Below, piece by piece: positions 35,240-47,012 of a stretch of DNA of 64,000 bases. Position 1 is the first letter of the stretch; each line of letters opens with the position of its first letter. This stretch comes from Fennellomyces sp. T-0311 (Eukaryota; Mucoromycota; Mucoromycetes; Mucorales; Lichtheimiaceae). The notes below the pieces were generated by a model. That model did no database searches, was not told the DNA's origin, and saw only the letters and a list, made by a program, of their open reading frames with translations. Both the position numbers and the translations under genes were made by a program. Location of the stretch: the NCBI GenBank assembly GCA_025266875.1, contig JALLLT010000047.1, positions 124,001 through 188,000 on the forward strand, read 5' to 3'.

Positions 35240-37262
35240 ATGGCACCGTCAGCGGCACTCTCTATTTTGTTTTTCCCTAACGCCATGGTCGAAAAGCAAT
35301 CTGCACTGGAACATTTCGAATCACAACCCAATTGTACCAGGATTACGACTCTTTCTTCAGAGCTGTCAATGAATGCGCTCCGGGAATCAGTTGTCGAAGC
35401 TCTTGGTGAATCACGGTTGGACGATGCCATTACGCAATCTTCAACTGCCTTGGAGATTCTGCTGACAAACGCGGTCAAAATGCTCGAGCTTCGTGCTCGT
35501 TCTTGGGCAAAGAAAGGAAAAACCGCGGAAGAGCTCAAGGACGCGTTAAGCATAGTACAGATCTACCCGAATCACTCGAGTGGCTATCTTTACGTCGGCA
35601 AGGTGTATACAACTCAAGGATTTCAAGATATTGCTATGAAGGCGTTCAAGGATGGTCTCGATCATATTTCACCCACTGACCCAGCCCATGCGTTGCTTCA
35701 ACAAGAGTATGAGTTTGCCAGGGCACGATCTGAACGACGGATTGATTTTATCAATGAAGGGCCTTATGATATTGTATCCTGTATTACAAGTCACTTGACA
35801 AATGACGCGATGGTCGAGTCGGTGAAGGTATCTCGTCTCTGGCGAACCATGATAGTCGAGAATCCATTGTTATGGAAGGTATTCGAGGTTCAGAATACCA
35901 CCGTATCCAATAGTTTGCTGCCTGTGGTGTCTCACCACGTCGAGGAGTTTAGATTGACAGCGCATTCACGTCTGGTCAGCAAATGCTTGGATATGATACC
36001 GGCCGGAAAATTCTCAAAGCTACGTTCACTGAAGATTTATCACTGCTACGGTGAGTCATACAACAATTCGAGGTTTTATGTAAAGCTAACAACTGCAAGA
36101 AGTTGCTGGTGGTAGAGAACGAAATCTTTACGAAAATATGCACGATGTACTTTCAGCCACGTCCGAAACATTGACCCACTTATGTATCGATGATTCCAGA
36201 GTCAAATTGTCTTCCTTGGCAGACATCTTATTGATCTGTCGTAAGCTCACCAGCATAAACTTGACTCGTCGACGATCGAATGTCAATTGGCTTACCCGAC
36301 TGTCTTTACCGTATACGACATCACTGACTCACTTGTCGTTATACACTTATGATCAAGAAAATGACGTGACTCAGATCGAAAAGCTTTTTTGTTGCTCGCC
36401 AGCTCTCAAGTATATCAAACTTGATGGCTTCAGTGCTGATATTCTACCGATCATCGCACGACATTGCCACAACTTGACTTACCTTGCGTTTAATCCAAGC
36501 TATTTTAATGACGAGGTAAATCTACCAGATATCACAGCTGATAGCCGTCGGCATATGATTTTCGGTGGACGATTCACAACGCGCTTGATTCTGCCTTTAC
36601 TGGAGAAGTTTCACGATACATTGGCGTCTTTGTATATACTACACGAAGATTCTGATGAGCTGGATCAGGATTTGGGTTTATGGGCAACGTATTCACTACC
36701 ACAGTTAACGAAGCTTTACATAATGTCGAAGCACTTGCACGCGCATATTATTCTAGCTGCCCTGATACGTCAAAGCCCCGGTTTGACCGACGTCACTCTC
36801 GATGGACACCAAGCACCAATAGAAAATGACAGCATCGACGCATTAACACAACTGACGCAAATGGAGTCGCTCACAATCCTGTGGTGTAATATCGTCGGTG
36901 ACCATATGTCACGCCTTCTCAGATGCTGTCAATTGCGCAAGCTAGCAATCCGCTTTTGTGGTGGTGTAATGGGCGAGCTGCTCATGGCTGCAGCTGCTGT
37001 CAAAACGCTAGTGTGTCTGAGAATTGATGTTTTTAACCAAGATGTCGTGGATAAGATGGAGGATTTTACGGAGTCTCTTGCAAATTTACCTTGCTTGAGA
37101 GAAATCACTCTTGAATACATGGAACTTAGTACTAAAACAGTGCGAAATCTTTGTATTAGTAAAAGCTTGAAGGAGGTCAGCTTCTACGGGTGTAAAGTAT
37201 CGAAGGAAGGGCTATGCATACTTGACCAGCACGGTATAGCCACGAGAAAACACCTTATGTAG
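35240..37262 (+). CDS. F-box protein with TPR-like N-terminus and leucine-rich repeats
   Basis: A likely substrate receptor of an SCF ubiquitin ligase: the F-box would bind Skp1 and the LRR would bind the target. Two exons (35240-36050, 36100-37262) join in frame to 657 aa. Residues about 45-170 form helical, TPR-like repeats (YLYVGKVYTTQGFQDIAMKAF). The F-box is at about 175-220 (PYDIVSCITSHLTNDAMVESVKVSRLWRTM, of which only the general pattern is conserved). The remainder is LRR with repeated LTHLSLYT, LTYLAFNP and LREITLEYM units. The ATG at 35240 is the first in frame, though one at 35285 is also possible. A mutated paralogue lies directly upstream in the same orientation, so the pair arose by tandem duplication. 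Target unknown. Confidence 0.83.
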
Positions 37263-40200
37263 TGACGTAAATGCTATTGATCGCACATTAAAGAGATGCA
37301 CTATAGTTATCGTAAATACAGATCGAACATTTACTGCTTTGCTTCGTCATCCAAGGTTACATAGATACAATTATTTCTTTACATCTTGGTTACATATATT
37401 CAACTGTAAATATTGTGCATAAGTAGGTTGGAACGAGACTTGAAGTTGAAACTATTTGTTGGTACAACTTAATATAATGCATAGCCAAGAGTTATGCCAT
37501 TTCTGTTTTAAGGATAAGTAACAGGTTTTCCGTATAGTTTGTGACCCATGAGATAGCTCACAGTTGGAAAAGCTTCAGCCTTCCAGAATTTGCTCTGCGC
37601 TATACACAAGAGCAGTACGGCACCGTGACTGATGGAGTATGCTCTCTGCTGAATCATATGCTATAAGCTGTATAATTTTATTTAGCCGATTTAAAGGATA
37701 ACCATATATTGATTAGCGCGCGTGTTACAAACCTCCTGTTGATAAACAGGACGCATAGGTACTACGTATGAGGATCACAAGGCTTTTACCGCATGCAAGG
37801 ACCATCAGTGGCTGATTGTGAAAATCGCGTCATCAGCAAGTTTATGAAAGTAGTTTATGGTAATAGCCCTTCTTAGTCTGTACCCTAATTAAGTGATGAA
37901 CGCATGAAATATCAACGTGTTAGTTTGATTAGCAAGTATGAAACATCCAGAGATCGCCTACTTTGTCAATCTGCCAAGAATCTGCAATGCATCAGCCCTC
38001 TTTTTAAACTTAAGTAGCTGCGGAGCCTGTCTGTCGTACATGAACATGTCTTTTTTATATAGGTCTTATTTTGGGAAAGTATCAACAATCGTTATTACTA
38101 CTTAAGACCCTCTATACTTCCTATCGTACATAACGGCGAATTCTTTTGGATTATAGATAATTTCGGGAACATTCCGATGTGTCTCTGGTATCTTTCTGTG
38201 CACTGTTAAGCAAAGTGACTGATTTGTAGAAGATACCCTGGTCCCGTGTCGTTAAACATACTTGGTTGATTTTTCCCAAGCGGTTAGTTATTTTACTGAA
38301 CTCCGTGTTAGTGTAATACCAAATGAATTTGGCGCTGTCCCTTTCAAGTTTAGTGCTAACAAAAACATCGCAACTGGGATTTGTTCTCATGCTTGTCTGA
38401 TATTCCTCGGAAAGATGGTGGATAGGCGCGAGATTACAGTCAGAGACTATTGCAGATAGATTACAAGGCATTCTTTTAGCTTCAGGAGACATACCGCGTG
38501 TGTAGATCAGGGATCTGTGGATGGTTTAAAAAACGAGAATATATTTTACTTTTGCTGCTGAAGTATAATAGGTACTCTTAGTTATCAACAACATTCGTTG
38601 TATAACTGTACTGGCAACGATTAAACGCCCTAGAGCGAAGATTCAGTACCATCACTCTGGTTTATGAAAAAAAGACACAGAATTCGATTGATTTTGTTTT
38701 GACTAAACTGATCTAGACTTACCTATACTACGTATTATCAGTAGATACTTCGATAAATTTATTCATCGTAAGGGAAATGATCTACTTTGCCCTTAACATT
38801 TCGAGCTCACAGCGTCGACTTGTTTAGTACGTATCGGATGTCTATATGGTTATCGTTATAAGTGCGTGTGCGGTTAGGTGAGAGAGAGCTGGCACAGTTG
38901 ATACCTAGATATCCAAACGAAATCTGAAAATGTCATCTCTTGCTGATCTGCTGTATCATTTGCAAATCTTATAGAGCATGTGGTCATGTGTGCTTGCTAG
39001 TGTCTATACCGTACTAACCAGTATCAACCGAGCTCCAGACAAGAATCAGTGCTGCACAGTACATATTTTGCCATCAACTTGGGCGATAACGGTTAGACAT
39101 TACTCATCGATTGGCATATGTGTGGGTACACTCATGAGATATAAGCTTTCTAGTTAATGTTGAACATCACTTAGTACGGATCTTACTATTTATATAGCTT
39201 AAAAAATGTTCACGCAGTAAAATCCAGTTTCCTGTCATCCCTAAATCGAATAATAATATGTAGTGTGATCGATAAGCGCCAATTTTATATCTCATGTGCG
39301 TTGATAAACATAGAATGCCGCGGTAGCTTTGACTGTTTGTATATGCCAAGAAATACAGTTTATGCGACGACAGAGAACAGGAGGATTTTATTTTGTTGGG
39401 ACATAAAATCTACGAGAATATGCATAGAACTGTCTAACTAAGCCTTTGATGTGTAAACAAATGTCTTCGATTCAAGAACTATTATGGAACAGCACCACAC
39501 GGAGGTTATTTAATTTTTGAATACCCGGTGCCGTTTTTATCGTTGCACTTTATAACGATCTGGCTTGAGTGCTATGAAAGAGTCATAACAGCCCGCCACC
39601 CTATTATGCACTGATTGTGAGGCGCAGGGCACATGAGCACACCAGTATACTATTCTAAGTAATTCATCTCCAGTACCAAAATTTCTGCGTCCAAACAAAG
39701 AGGTACGAGTGATAAACAATGGGGTGATGTATTGTGAAGGGCCTGCTTTTTCTTTGAAGAGCGAAACAGCAGGTCCCTGGATCAATGAAACAGAAGGATT
39801 GACAGGCCTGATACATTCTAGTTGTCGGTGTCTATGGTGGTTCCCCAGCCATTCTTTTTATAACCTGGAGAAATTTCTCAAAATTCTATAGAGATCTGCG
39901 TGTTCAATGAGGACGAAATACGTGATTGCTCTTTTAAAGCTTCCCAGAAGTATCACTCTGGAAAAAGAACTGCTAAAAATAGGATTAGTGATGACTCGTC
40001 TTTGTTTACATCAGCTGCTAGGGTAGGGAGGTCCGCTTCGAGATTGACCCGTTGCCAATATTGGGGCATGCCCGTAGATCGTTAATCCTTCCTTCGGTGT
40101 AGCTTTCCATTTTCGGACAAGGTTCGTTTTTTATAGTAAAATTTTGAACATAGCAACGATTACCAGGGTCTCGAGTAAGTGTGGCAGAAAAGGGTAAAAA

Positions 40201-40464
40201 CGATCGCTCTAGGCGCCGGGCGAAGCTGGGGGATCTAGTGTGAGATGGGTGAGACAAGTGAGGTAAGAGCCACACACAATGGAGCAAGAGTGCTTGGCGC
40301 AGTAATGGCGGGGCTTCTGTAACCAAGCTAAGTTGAAGAAGGGGACGGAGCAGAGACTGAAGGAGTTTGCCCGTGACCTTTGTTTCACCCAAGTGCATTG
40401 TATTCGAGGGCTTTTCTATTACTAGCCTCTTTTCTTCTCCCCCCTTCCACTTTTGCGCTACATT
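37263..40464. other. 3.2-kb intergenic region without a recognised gene
   Basis: AT-rich. Short frames up to about 155 codons show no protein-like pattern. The last 80 bp (about 40385-40464) are CT-rich, as in a fungal promoter or 5' UTR for the gene that follows. Confidence 0.5.
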
Positions 40465-43145
40465 ATGTTTTCTCCATTTATAAAACATGATGTAGACATC
40501 ACACGATCATCTTCTTCCACTTCGCCGCCGCCATCTCCTATCAACAAAAAAGGGCTAGACTTCAACACCACACAGCGTAGAATGAATAACCTGAATTCTC
40601 ATCTGTCAGCCATCACGATGGAGCACGACTATACGCCGCGTCGAGACAGACGGACCGGGTTGTCGTATGTGTCTATCAAGGACAAAGTGCTGGAGCCACA
40701 TCGACACTTTCGACACAACCTGAAATATCGGCAACGGACGCGGTGGTGGAGACTTGCGCTTGTTGGGGCCGGTCTCCTTTTGTTTATATTTATTTTTGGA
40801 TACATACCCTTTTTCAACTTTGCGAGGACAGCATCGACCATGACGCCTATCACGGCAGAGCCGCAGCGGGACCAGCTCCTCCTGTATCGTATCATCGGCA
40901 ATGATCTTCCGCCGCGTCATAAGGAGGGCCAGACTTTGTCGAATCTCCACTTCATTTTGGAGCACGAGCCCGCGTTTCCGAATACGCGCAAGATATTCTT
41001 GCTGAACCGCATCTCTGATCCCGCAAACGAGGCCGCCGTCATCCGCCTACTCGAAAAGTATCGCATGGAGTACATCCGCATCCCATTCATGGAGGAAGAA
41101 TACAAGCAGCTGGACTTTCGGCTAGAGCATTTCACAGAGCCTGATTTTCTTCATTCTGATGATTACCGCCGCTTCTCCAAAGTCGCCAAGTTACGTGCCC
41201 TCGATTACATATACCACGACAAGAACCTTTATGCGATGAACAATGTAAGGGTCAAAATCCCACAACAAAGAAAGAAAGTATATATTAATTTTGATCCGTA
41301 GAACGGAGGACGAAACACTGCGATACAACACGGTCGATCAATCGGCAACGCACGTTGGATCATGCCTTTCGATGGAAATTGCTATCTTAGCCGCAACGCA
41401 TTCAACGATATCAGGGCGCAGCTGGAGCGATACGGAACCGATACCAAATATTTTGTTGTTCCAATGACCCGCTTATTGAACAATTCGGTTCTGCTTAATG
41501 ATTTGGACGAGCGACCCAAGATCCACGAAGAGCCACAGATCATTTTTCGCTACGACGCGACTGAGGAATACAACCTGAATATGCGGTACGGACGTCGTAG
41601 CAAGGTGGGTTTGTTTGGCAGTGGGAGAAAGCAAAAAGATCATGGCAACTGACAATGACAACATAGCTGGAGCTACTATGGATACTAGGCGCACTGGAGA
41701 ACCGCCGGTTGAATCGAACAACGGTTGCCTGGGAGCCTAAGCTACGTCCATACAGCAAGGAGAAAGGAAACTTTCGTACGATTGGATGGGTGTTTCGACT
41801 GTTTTCAGGCAATCCGCAGCAGGAGGAGAACAAAAAGGAGGCGTCATCGATTCGCGCATTCAACCGGCTCTTGGCGATCCAGTCCTCATTAGACGGATTA
41901 GATGAGCAGATCGCGCGGCGGACCTTCCGGCAAGACCGGTTGTTTCTATACAATGAAACGGAACTGGCTATGATTCGACAAGCGCATTGGAGCAAAGACG
42001 AGAGTGTGGCGCGCATGATGGAGGGGCTCGAAAAGCGCGCTGAAATCATCTTGCATGAGACGCAGGAACGTCTTGCACCAATGTCTGTAACTGACGATAT
42101 GGATTCATCCGGACCTGAAGAACTGCCACCGTTGTTTGGTAAAGAGGACACATCTGCTTACTTGGGGCCGTTATCGCAGAATGTGACGACACTGACGCTG
42201 GCAAACTATTTTCTGGGCAACGAAAAATATGGACGGTGGGCAGCCAACTTGGTTCGTGTGTACTTTTTGAACGAGTTTGCGCTGGAAGATCAGGACGAGT
42301 ACAGCTCCGCACAAATGATTCCAGACAACACGCATTTGTTGGACTTTTTATCTGATCAGGGCTACTCGTTTCCCAGCCTCAGCCGGGTCCCCAGAGTCGT
42401 ACCGAAATACACCAGCAATCGAATCATTAATGCCTCAGATCTCACAAAGACCGACATCACCGCCTTGCTCGATTCGATGCGTCTTTTACGACGCTCACAG
42501 ACGCTCACACACAAAGAATATGTTGAACTACAGGCCAGCATGGCGGAAGTGCTGGAGTTTTTGATCACATCGCCAACTGGGATCCACCTTGCCCAAATGA
42601 CAGATCACCGTGGTGTCCTGTATGACCTGCAGGTAACTGCGCTTGCTGCATTCACAGACGATGTCAGGTTGCTACTTCGTGTCGCCAACCGTTGTCGGAT
42701 GCGAATCGGCAAGCAGTTCACGGCTGACGGAACACAGCCCTACCAGGATGCTTCTGTCCAGGCACGCGTGCAGACACTTCCTACTGCGGGTGACGCAGGC
42801 TCGCTCTTGCTGCAGTATGAGACGCTCAATCTTCAGTACTGGACCATGCTCGCCCGCGGCATCCAGAACATTGGTGTTGCGAAGGATATTTGGCACTATA
42901 CTGCGAAGAACTTTGGACGGATATCCCATGCGGTCGTTGCTCACTTGAAAAAACATGCCACGAGCTCTCCGCACGTCAAGGAACAGTTGGCGTCCTTGGC
43001 GCACATGGCACGCAGTGCGTTCGAGTACAGTGAGTTTGATCCAAGCAGACAGGATGTGGTGGCCGACCGGCAATGGATAATGGACTACTCCTCTGACTAT
43101 AAGCCCGTTGATGACGACGGTGCGGTGGTGTACTTAACGCACTAA
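40465..43145 (+). CDS. Type II membrane protein: glycosyltransferase-like plus alginate-lyase-like domains
   Basis: Three exons (40465-41244, 41302-41604, 41667-43145) join in frame to 853 aa. The ATG at 40465 is the first in frame; the frame upstream offers only TTG. A basic N-terminal cytoplasmic part of about 90 residues is followed by one TM (about 95-118, LALVGAGLLLFIFIFGYI), a type II layout typical of the Golgi. Then comes a region opening YRIIGNDLPPRH with GNARWIMPFDGNC further on, which resembles nucleotide-sugar or glycan-handling domains, and from about residue 500 an all-helical region (NTHLLDFLSDQGYSF, LANYFLGNEKYGRWAANLV) resembling the alginate lyase / PL-type helical fold. It may process acidic glycans such as the glucuronans of Mucorales walls, which is an inference. 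Catalytic residues were not assigned. Confidence 0.75.
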
Positions 43146-43365
43146 TATCTTTTCCCCTTTCATTCCCCACACACTCACACTCACACACACAAAAAAGTCC
43201 ACACAACACATATACATCTACAACTTACATAGACCATTCGTTCTTTGCATACACTCACTCCAACTACATTTTCCTCTTCGTATCCAAAAATTCAAAAGAA
43301 AGAGATGAATACCCTTCCAGCATTAGTTGATATCATTCTGTACGTATTCTACTGTGTTTTTTTTA

Positions 43366-44406
43366 TTAATCGCGCTTGTTTGCCTCCATCCATGCTTTCA
43401 CATCACATGTCCAGTGATTTTCGTATTGTCCAAAATAGCCCTTGCTGACCTTCTTCGCCAGCTTAAATCCGTGTCGCTGCTGCAGAATCACTGCCGCTGT
43501 GCCTTGGAACTCGTCCGTCACCGCGGTGACTGTGTGGATGTCATGTTCGTTGGCCCACACCATCGCCCGAGTGATCATCACAGTGCTCAGTCCGCAGCCT
43601 TGGAACTGGTACTTGACTGCGAGGCGCTGCAGGGTTGCTGTGTGAGGAGGTGATGCTTCTGTAAACACCCGGGGTCCAGAGTCTTTTGGCATAAGCAGGG
43701 CGGGCATCGACAGATCGTAGCGTTCGAAAAGATAGCGACCGAGACGTTGCCAAGTCGCGCCCAGGACGGGCCGAGCATCCATCACAGGGTTCTTGAGACA
43801 AGCCAGTCCAATCATACCACAGGCCGTTCCATCCACTTCCAAGACCCAAAAGTGACCAGGCGTGCGCTCTTCCTCGGGCAATAATTCCCGCACGAGCTCG
43901 GTTGCTGGTTTGGTATCTTTATCGAATGTAACACGCTTTTTCTTCTTTTTCTTGCCGTCAGACGATGACCCATCGTCCTCCTTTTCCTCGGCCGGGTCGG
44001 TGACCACTTGCTCGTACTTCTTGTAGTTGAGATAGTAGACTTCGGGATCGCGTAAATCGTTCTGCCGTGCCGCCTCTACCCGGTCGACAGTTTCGAATCG
44101 ATCAGTGAACAAAAAGAGTGCTGAAAAACCGACGAGTGCCCAGCTCACGGTGAAGAAGATGCGCAATGCAATGCCAGCCCAGCTTGGCATGTTCATTCCA
44201 TGTAAGAGTACCGGTACAATCGCCAACAGGTAAGCATACACGGCAATCCACAGTATTATCGTTGTCGGTGACATTAGCTTCTGCTTGACACCCTCGGGCA
44301 CCAGCGCAAAGTAGGTGCTGTAGAATAGAAAGTCGACATGCTCGCGATCGGTTGGTCTGTATGTTCGTAGAAATAGCTTGGGTTCAGACGTCGACGGTTC
44401 GGCCAT
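43366..44406 (-). CDS. Membrane-associated GNAT N-acetyltransferase (NAT8-like)
   Basis: A single-exon 346-aa protein. Residues 1-50 begin an acetyltransferase-like fold (FLRTYRPTDREHVDFLF). Two hydrophobic helices follow (about 50-105), then a Lys/Asp-rich insert (GKKKKKKRVTFDKD), then the GNAT core with HFWVLEVDGTACGMIGLAC and an acetyl-CoA-binding stretch around YQFQGCGLSTVMITRAM (a Q-x-x-G-x-G/A-like loop, imperfect here), ending ILQQRHGFKL. The helix pair within the fold resembles NAT8 and related ER-membrane acetyltransferases. Substrate unknown. It converges with the 40465 gene, with about 220 bp between the stops, and lies downstream of PSF3 on the same strand. Confidence 0.83.
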   Translation of the reverse strand: MAEPSTSEPKLFLRTYRPTDREHVDFLFYSTYFALVPEGVKQKLMSPTTIILWIAVYAYLLAIVPVLLHGMNMPSWAGIALRIFFTVSWALVGFSALFLFTDRFETVDRVEAARQNDLRDPEVYYLNYKKYEQVVTDPAEEKEDDGSSSDGKKKKKKRVTFDKDTKPATELVRELLPEEERTPGHFWVLEVDGTACGMIGLACLKNPVMDARPVLGATWQRLGRYLFERYDLSMPALLMPKDSGPRVFTEASPPHTATLQRLAVKYQFQGCGLSTVMITRAMVWANEHDIHTVTAVTDEFQGTAAVILQQRHGFKLAKKVSKGYFGQYENHWTCDVKAWMEANKRD

Positions 44407-44556
44407 TGCCCAGGATATCCTAGTAAGAAATCGGTTGTCTCAGCTCGTCGCGCTTGACGTTCATTTTGTCGCGGAGGACTGTTTTTTATTATTAATGCTT
44501 GCCAATGCAGAAGGAGAGATGCTAAACAATGAACGGGTGGGATAAGAGCGTTATTT

Positions 44557-45441
44557 TCAAACGGATGACTGAGACGATATTCGATGACCCAGCGAAATCG
44601 GTTTAAGTTGCTGCCGCCTCTTGTGGCGCCACTTTCTTGATTCTGCAGTACTTTCCTGCCCGGCCTTGAACACTGCACATCTGTCAACGCTTTTCCCGTT
44701 TTACCCTCTAATATAATCGCCTTACATTCTTTTTCCGTCTCATCCAGCTTTTGCAGGAAGTCCTGTCCGACGTTCGTTGACCCCGTCAGCGAGATGTTCA
44801 TGATTTCCTTTAGCCGTGCTTTGAATGCGTTCTCCAGCGTCGCTGGAAGCTGATCGTCCACAATCAAGTCGTAGAGCTTGGTGCCGAATTGGTAGAAATA
44901 TGGAGTTACTTGTCGAAAGTCGATGCTCGTCGGGCTTGCATCAAGTGAATTGCGCACACGAGTGCCATATGCTTTAGGTAATTCTATAGTCACTATGCTC
45001 CTTTTTTTGCCAACTTCACGTCAGTAAGCTCTTCCGTAGCCATCCGTACGAACAACCTACTCGTTGTTTGGGAGTCTGGATTACCCCGAAAAAGGAAAGA
45101 GTTCAGCGAACCGATTATTTTTGTGCGTTCAAGGTACGTTACTTGTATTGAGCGAGCATTTTTGCAATCCAGAAAGGCAATTCAACCCGTGAATTCGCTG
45201 CAATCTATTTGAACCTGTCAAAACATGAATTTTCGCATTGAAATAAACGTTGTACCTCGTTTCCATCGCCTGTGAGGTTCACTGATGCATCAATGTCATG
45301 GAGGAAAATACATGGTATTTTCTGTAAGAAAACAGGTCAAAGGTTATTCTCTCCTTGAACTAAAAGTCAGTTCTAGTTTTCTGTACGTGCTGAATGCTCG
45401 GCAAGAATGGAGTCTATGTCGTAGTACTCGTCGTTGATCAT
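44557..45441 (-). CDS. PSF3: GINS complex subunit Psf3
   Basis: Part of the GINS tetramer (Sld5-Psf1-Psf2-Psf3), which joins Cdc45 and MCM in the replicative helicase. Exons on the minus strand 45391-45441, 45256-45321, 45143-45204, 44726-45000 and 44557-44672 join in frame to 189 aa, close to yeast Psf3. Landmarks: YYDIDSILAEHS at the start, IPCIFLHDID, RVELPFWIAKMLAQYK, the family box IELPKAYGTRVRN, YFYQFGTKL, and DETEKELFKAGQ at the end. The first intron would start with GC rather than GT on the minus strand (GCACGT), and the third intron uses an A-rich acceptor, so these two joins are the least certain. ACGCG boxes upstream suggest G1/S control. Confidence 0.85.
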
Positions 45442-45462
45442 TTAAGGAGGTGTGAAAAAGAA

Positions 45463-45543
45463 ACGCGACTGCTGCCGTTTCTGGAATTATTTTTTTGTGG
45501 TCCACCTCCGCAACGCGTAACGATAGACGCGACCAGGGACGCG
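45463..45543. promoter_or_regulatory. Four ACGCG (MluI cell-cycle-box-like) sites upstream of PSF3
   Basis: ACGCG occurs at 45463, 45513 (full ACGCGT), 45527 and 45539, within about 80 bp and 20-100 bp before the PSF3 ATG. ACGCGT is the MBF-binding site that drives DNA-replication genes at G1/S in yeasts. Four copies next to a replication gene is a sensible match; function is inferred. Confidence 0.6.
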
Positions 45544-46081
45544 ACCTAACGAGCCGAACTAGCGCTTGTTCCTGTAAGCCAGACCACAGTCGATTGCTGT
45601 CCTTATATGAGCACTTTAGTAACGGATCTATTATGTCGCCCCTGTTTCGGGCTCGATTAATAACCAGTATGCCATATATACATCCTTGCCCGTAAAGTAT
45701 ATGCAGGGTTATTTTTTTAATATAAGTTGAGAAATGATAAATTAAAGTAGTCAGCTACTTACAGCAACATATTACCATGGAAACTATGCCGCCATAGAAA
45801 CCAGCAACCGAGGACGATAAATACCTTTGTATATTAATAAGAGCTGTACGTGAAGATTTTAATAACATAGCATAAACCCAAGAGCCTGAGTTTGTTTGGT
45901 TTTGATAGTTTCTGGTATGGTCTTTACAGATGCACAAAAAGTTGAAGTACATGGAAAATCCTTATGCACCATCATCCAAAGCCATCACCAATTTGGACTT
46001 CGGCGCTCAAATCTCAGAAAAGAGCAAAAGCGAGGTGGCTTGCAACTCCCCTTTGTTCTTAACCTACATAATTTTTTCGGC
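45544..46081. other. Divergent intergenic region between PSF3 and MRT4
   Basis: About 540 bp beyond the ACGCG cluster. It should hold the MRT4 promoter. No other motif was identified. Confidence 0.5.
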
Positions 46082-47012
46082 ATGCCAAAGTCCAAGAGAT
46101 CCACAGTTGGTAACGTTGTCTTGATCAACACACCAAGTGACCCATGTCAAGTTTACCAATACGTCTCTAGTGTCGTTGACTAAAACGGAAAAGAAGGGCC
46201 ATGAGGGCAAGGAGAAGTTGATCGAGGAAGTAAGTTTTTTTTTTTTTATTTGACAGATCGCGGGGAGAGACAGTAAGTTTATTCAATCGTTTCTAGATCC
46301 ATGAGTGTGCCGACAAATATGATTATATCTGGGTATTCTCCGTCAAGGATATGCGCAACGCATTCTTGAAGGAAGTTCGCAACGACTTTAAAACGTCCCG
46401 ATTCTTTTATGGCAAAAACCGAGTCATGGCCAAGGCACTCGGTACTACTCCCGAAGAAGAGTATAAGACTGGAGTATCACAAATCGCAAAAGTAAAGTTT
46501 TGGGCGTTTTTTTAGGAGATAGACAAGGCTTAGAATGAGGTCATTGACGTCAATTTTTTATAGGATCTTCGCAACGAAGTTGGTCTACTATTCACCAGCA
46601 AACCTTATGATGAAGTTGTAAAGTACTTTAACGATTATACACAACCAGACTATGCTCGGTCAGGTGTTATAGCAACACAAACAGTTGAATTACCGGAAGG
46701 TCCAGTACAGCGAGGTGCAGATCCAATGCCACATAACATGGAGCCCTTGTTGCGTTCGTTGGGTATGCCCACTATGCTCAAGAATGGTATTGTTACCCTA
46801 CCTATTCCGTACACGATCTGCAAAGAAGGCGAGACACTTTCGACAAATCAAGCACACCTTTTGGTAAGTTTTTTCGGGTTACAATTGTGTGGGGAGTGAA
46901 CACAAAAGAATTAAACTTGCATGCATACTAGAAATTGTTCTATCACCAATTGGCCGAGTTCCGGGTCGATTTAATTTCTTGCTATCACAACGGAGAGGTC
47001 AAAAGGCTATAG
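46082..47012 (+). CDS. MRT4: Ribosome assembly factor Mrt4
   Basis: A nucleolar paralogue of ribosomal stalk protein P0 that holds the stalk site on pre-60S particles until P0 replaces it. Exons 46082-46109, 46171-46229, 46297-46491, 46564-46863 and 46932-47012 join in frame to 220 aa (yeast Mrt4 is slightly longer). Landmarks: the start MPKSKRSTVVSLTKTEKKG, then YIWVFSVKDMRNAFLKEVR, FFYGKNRVMAKALG, VGLLFTSKPYDEVVKYF, MPHNMEPLLRSLGMPT and KLFYHQLAEFRVDLI. It lacks the acidic P-protein tail of P0, as expected for Mrt4. The ATG at 46082 begins the conserved N-terminus. An upstream overlapping frame from about 45896 is not needed. Confidence 0.93.
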
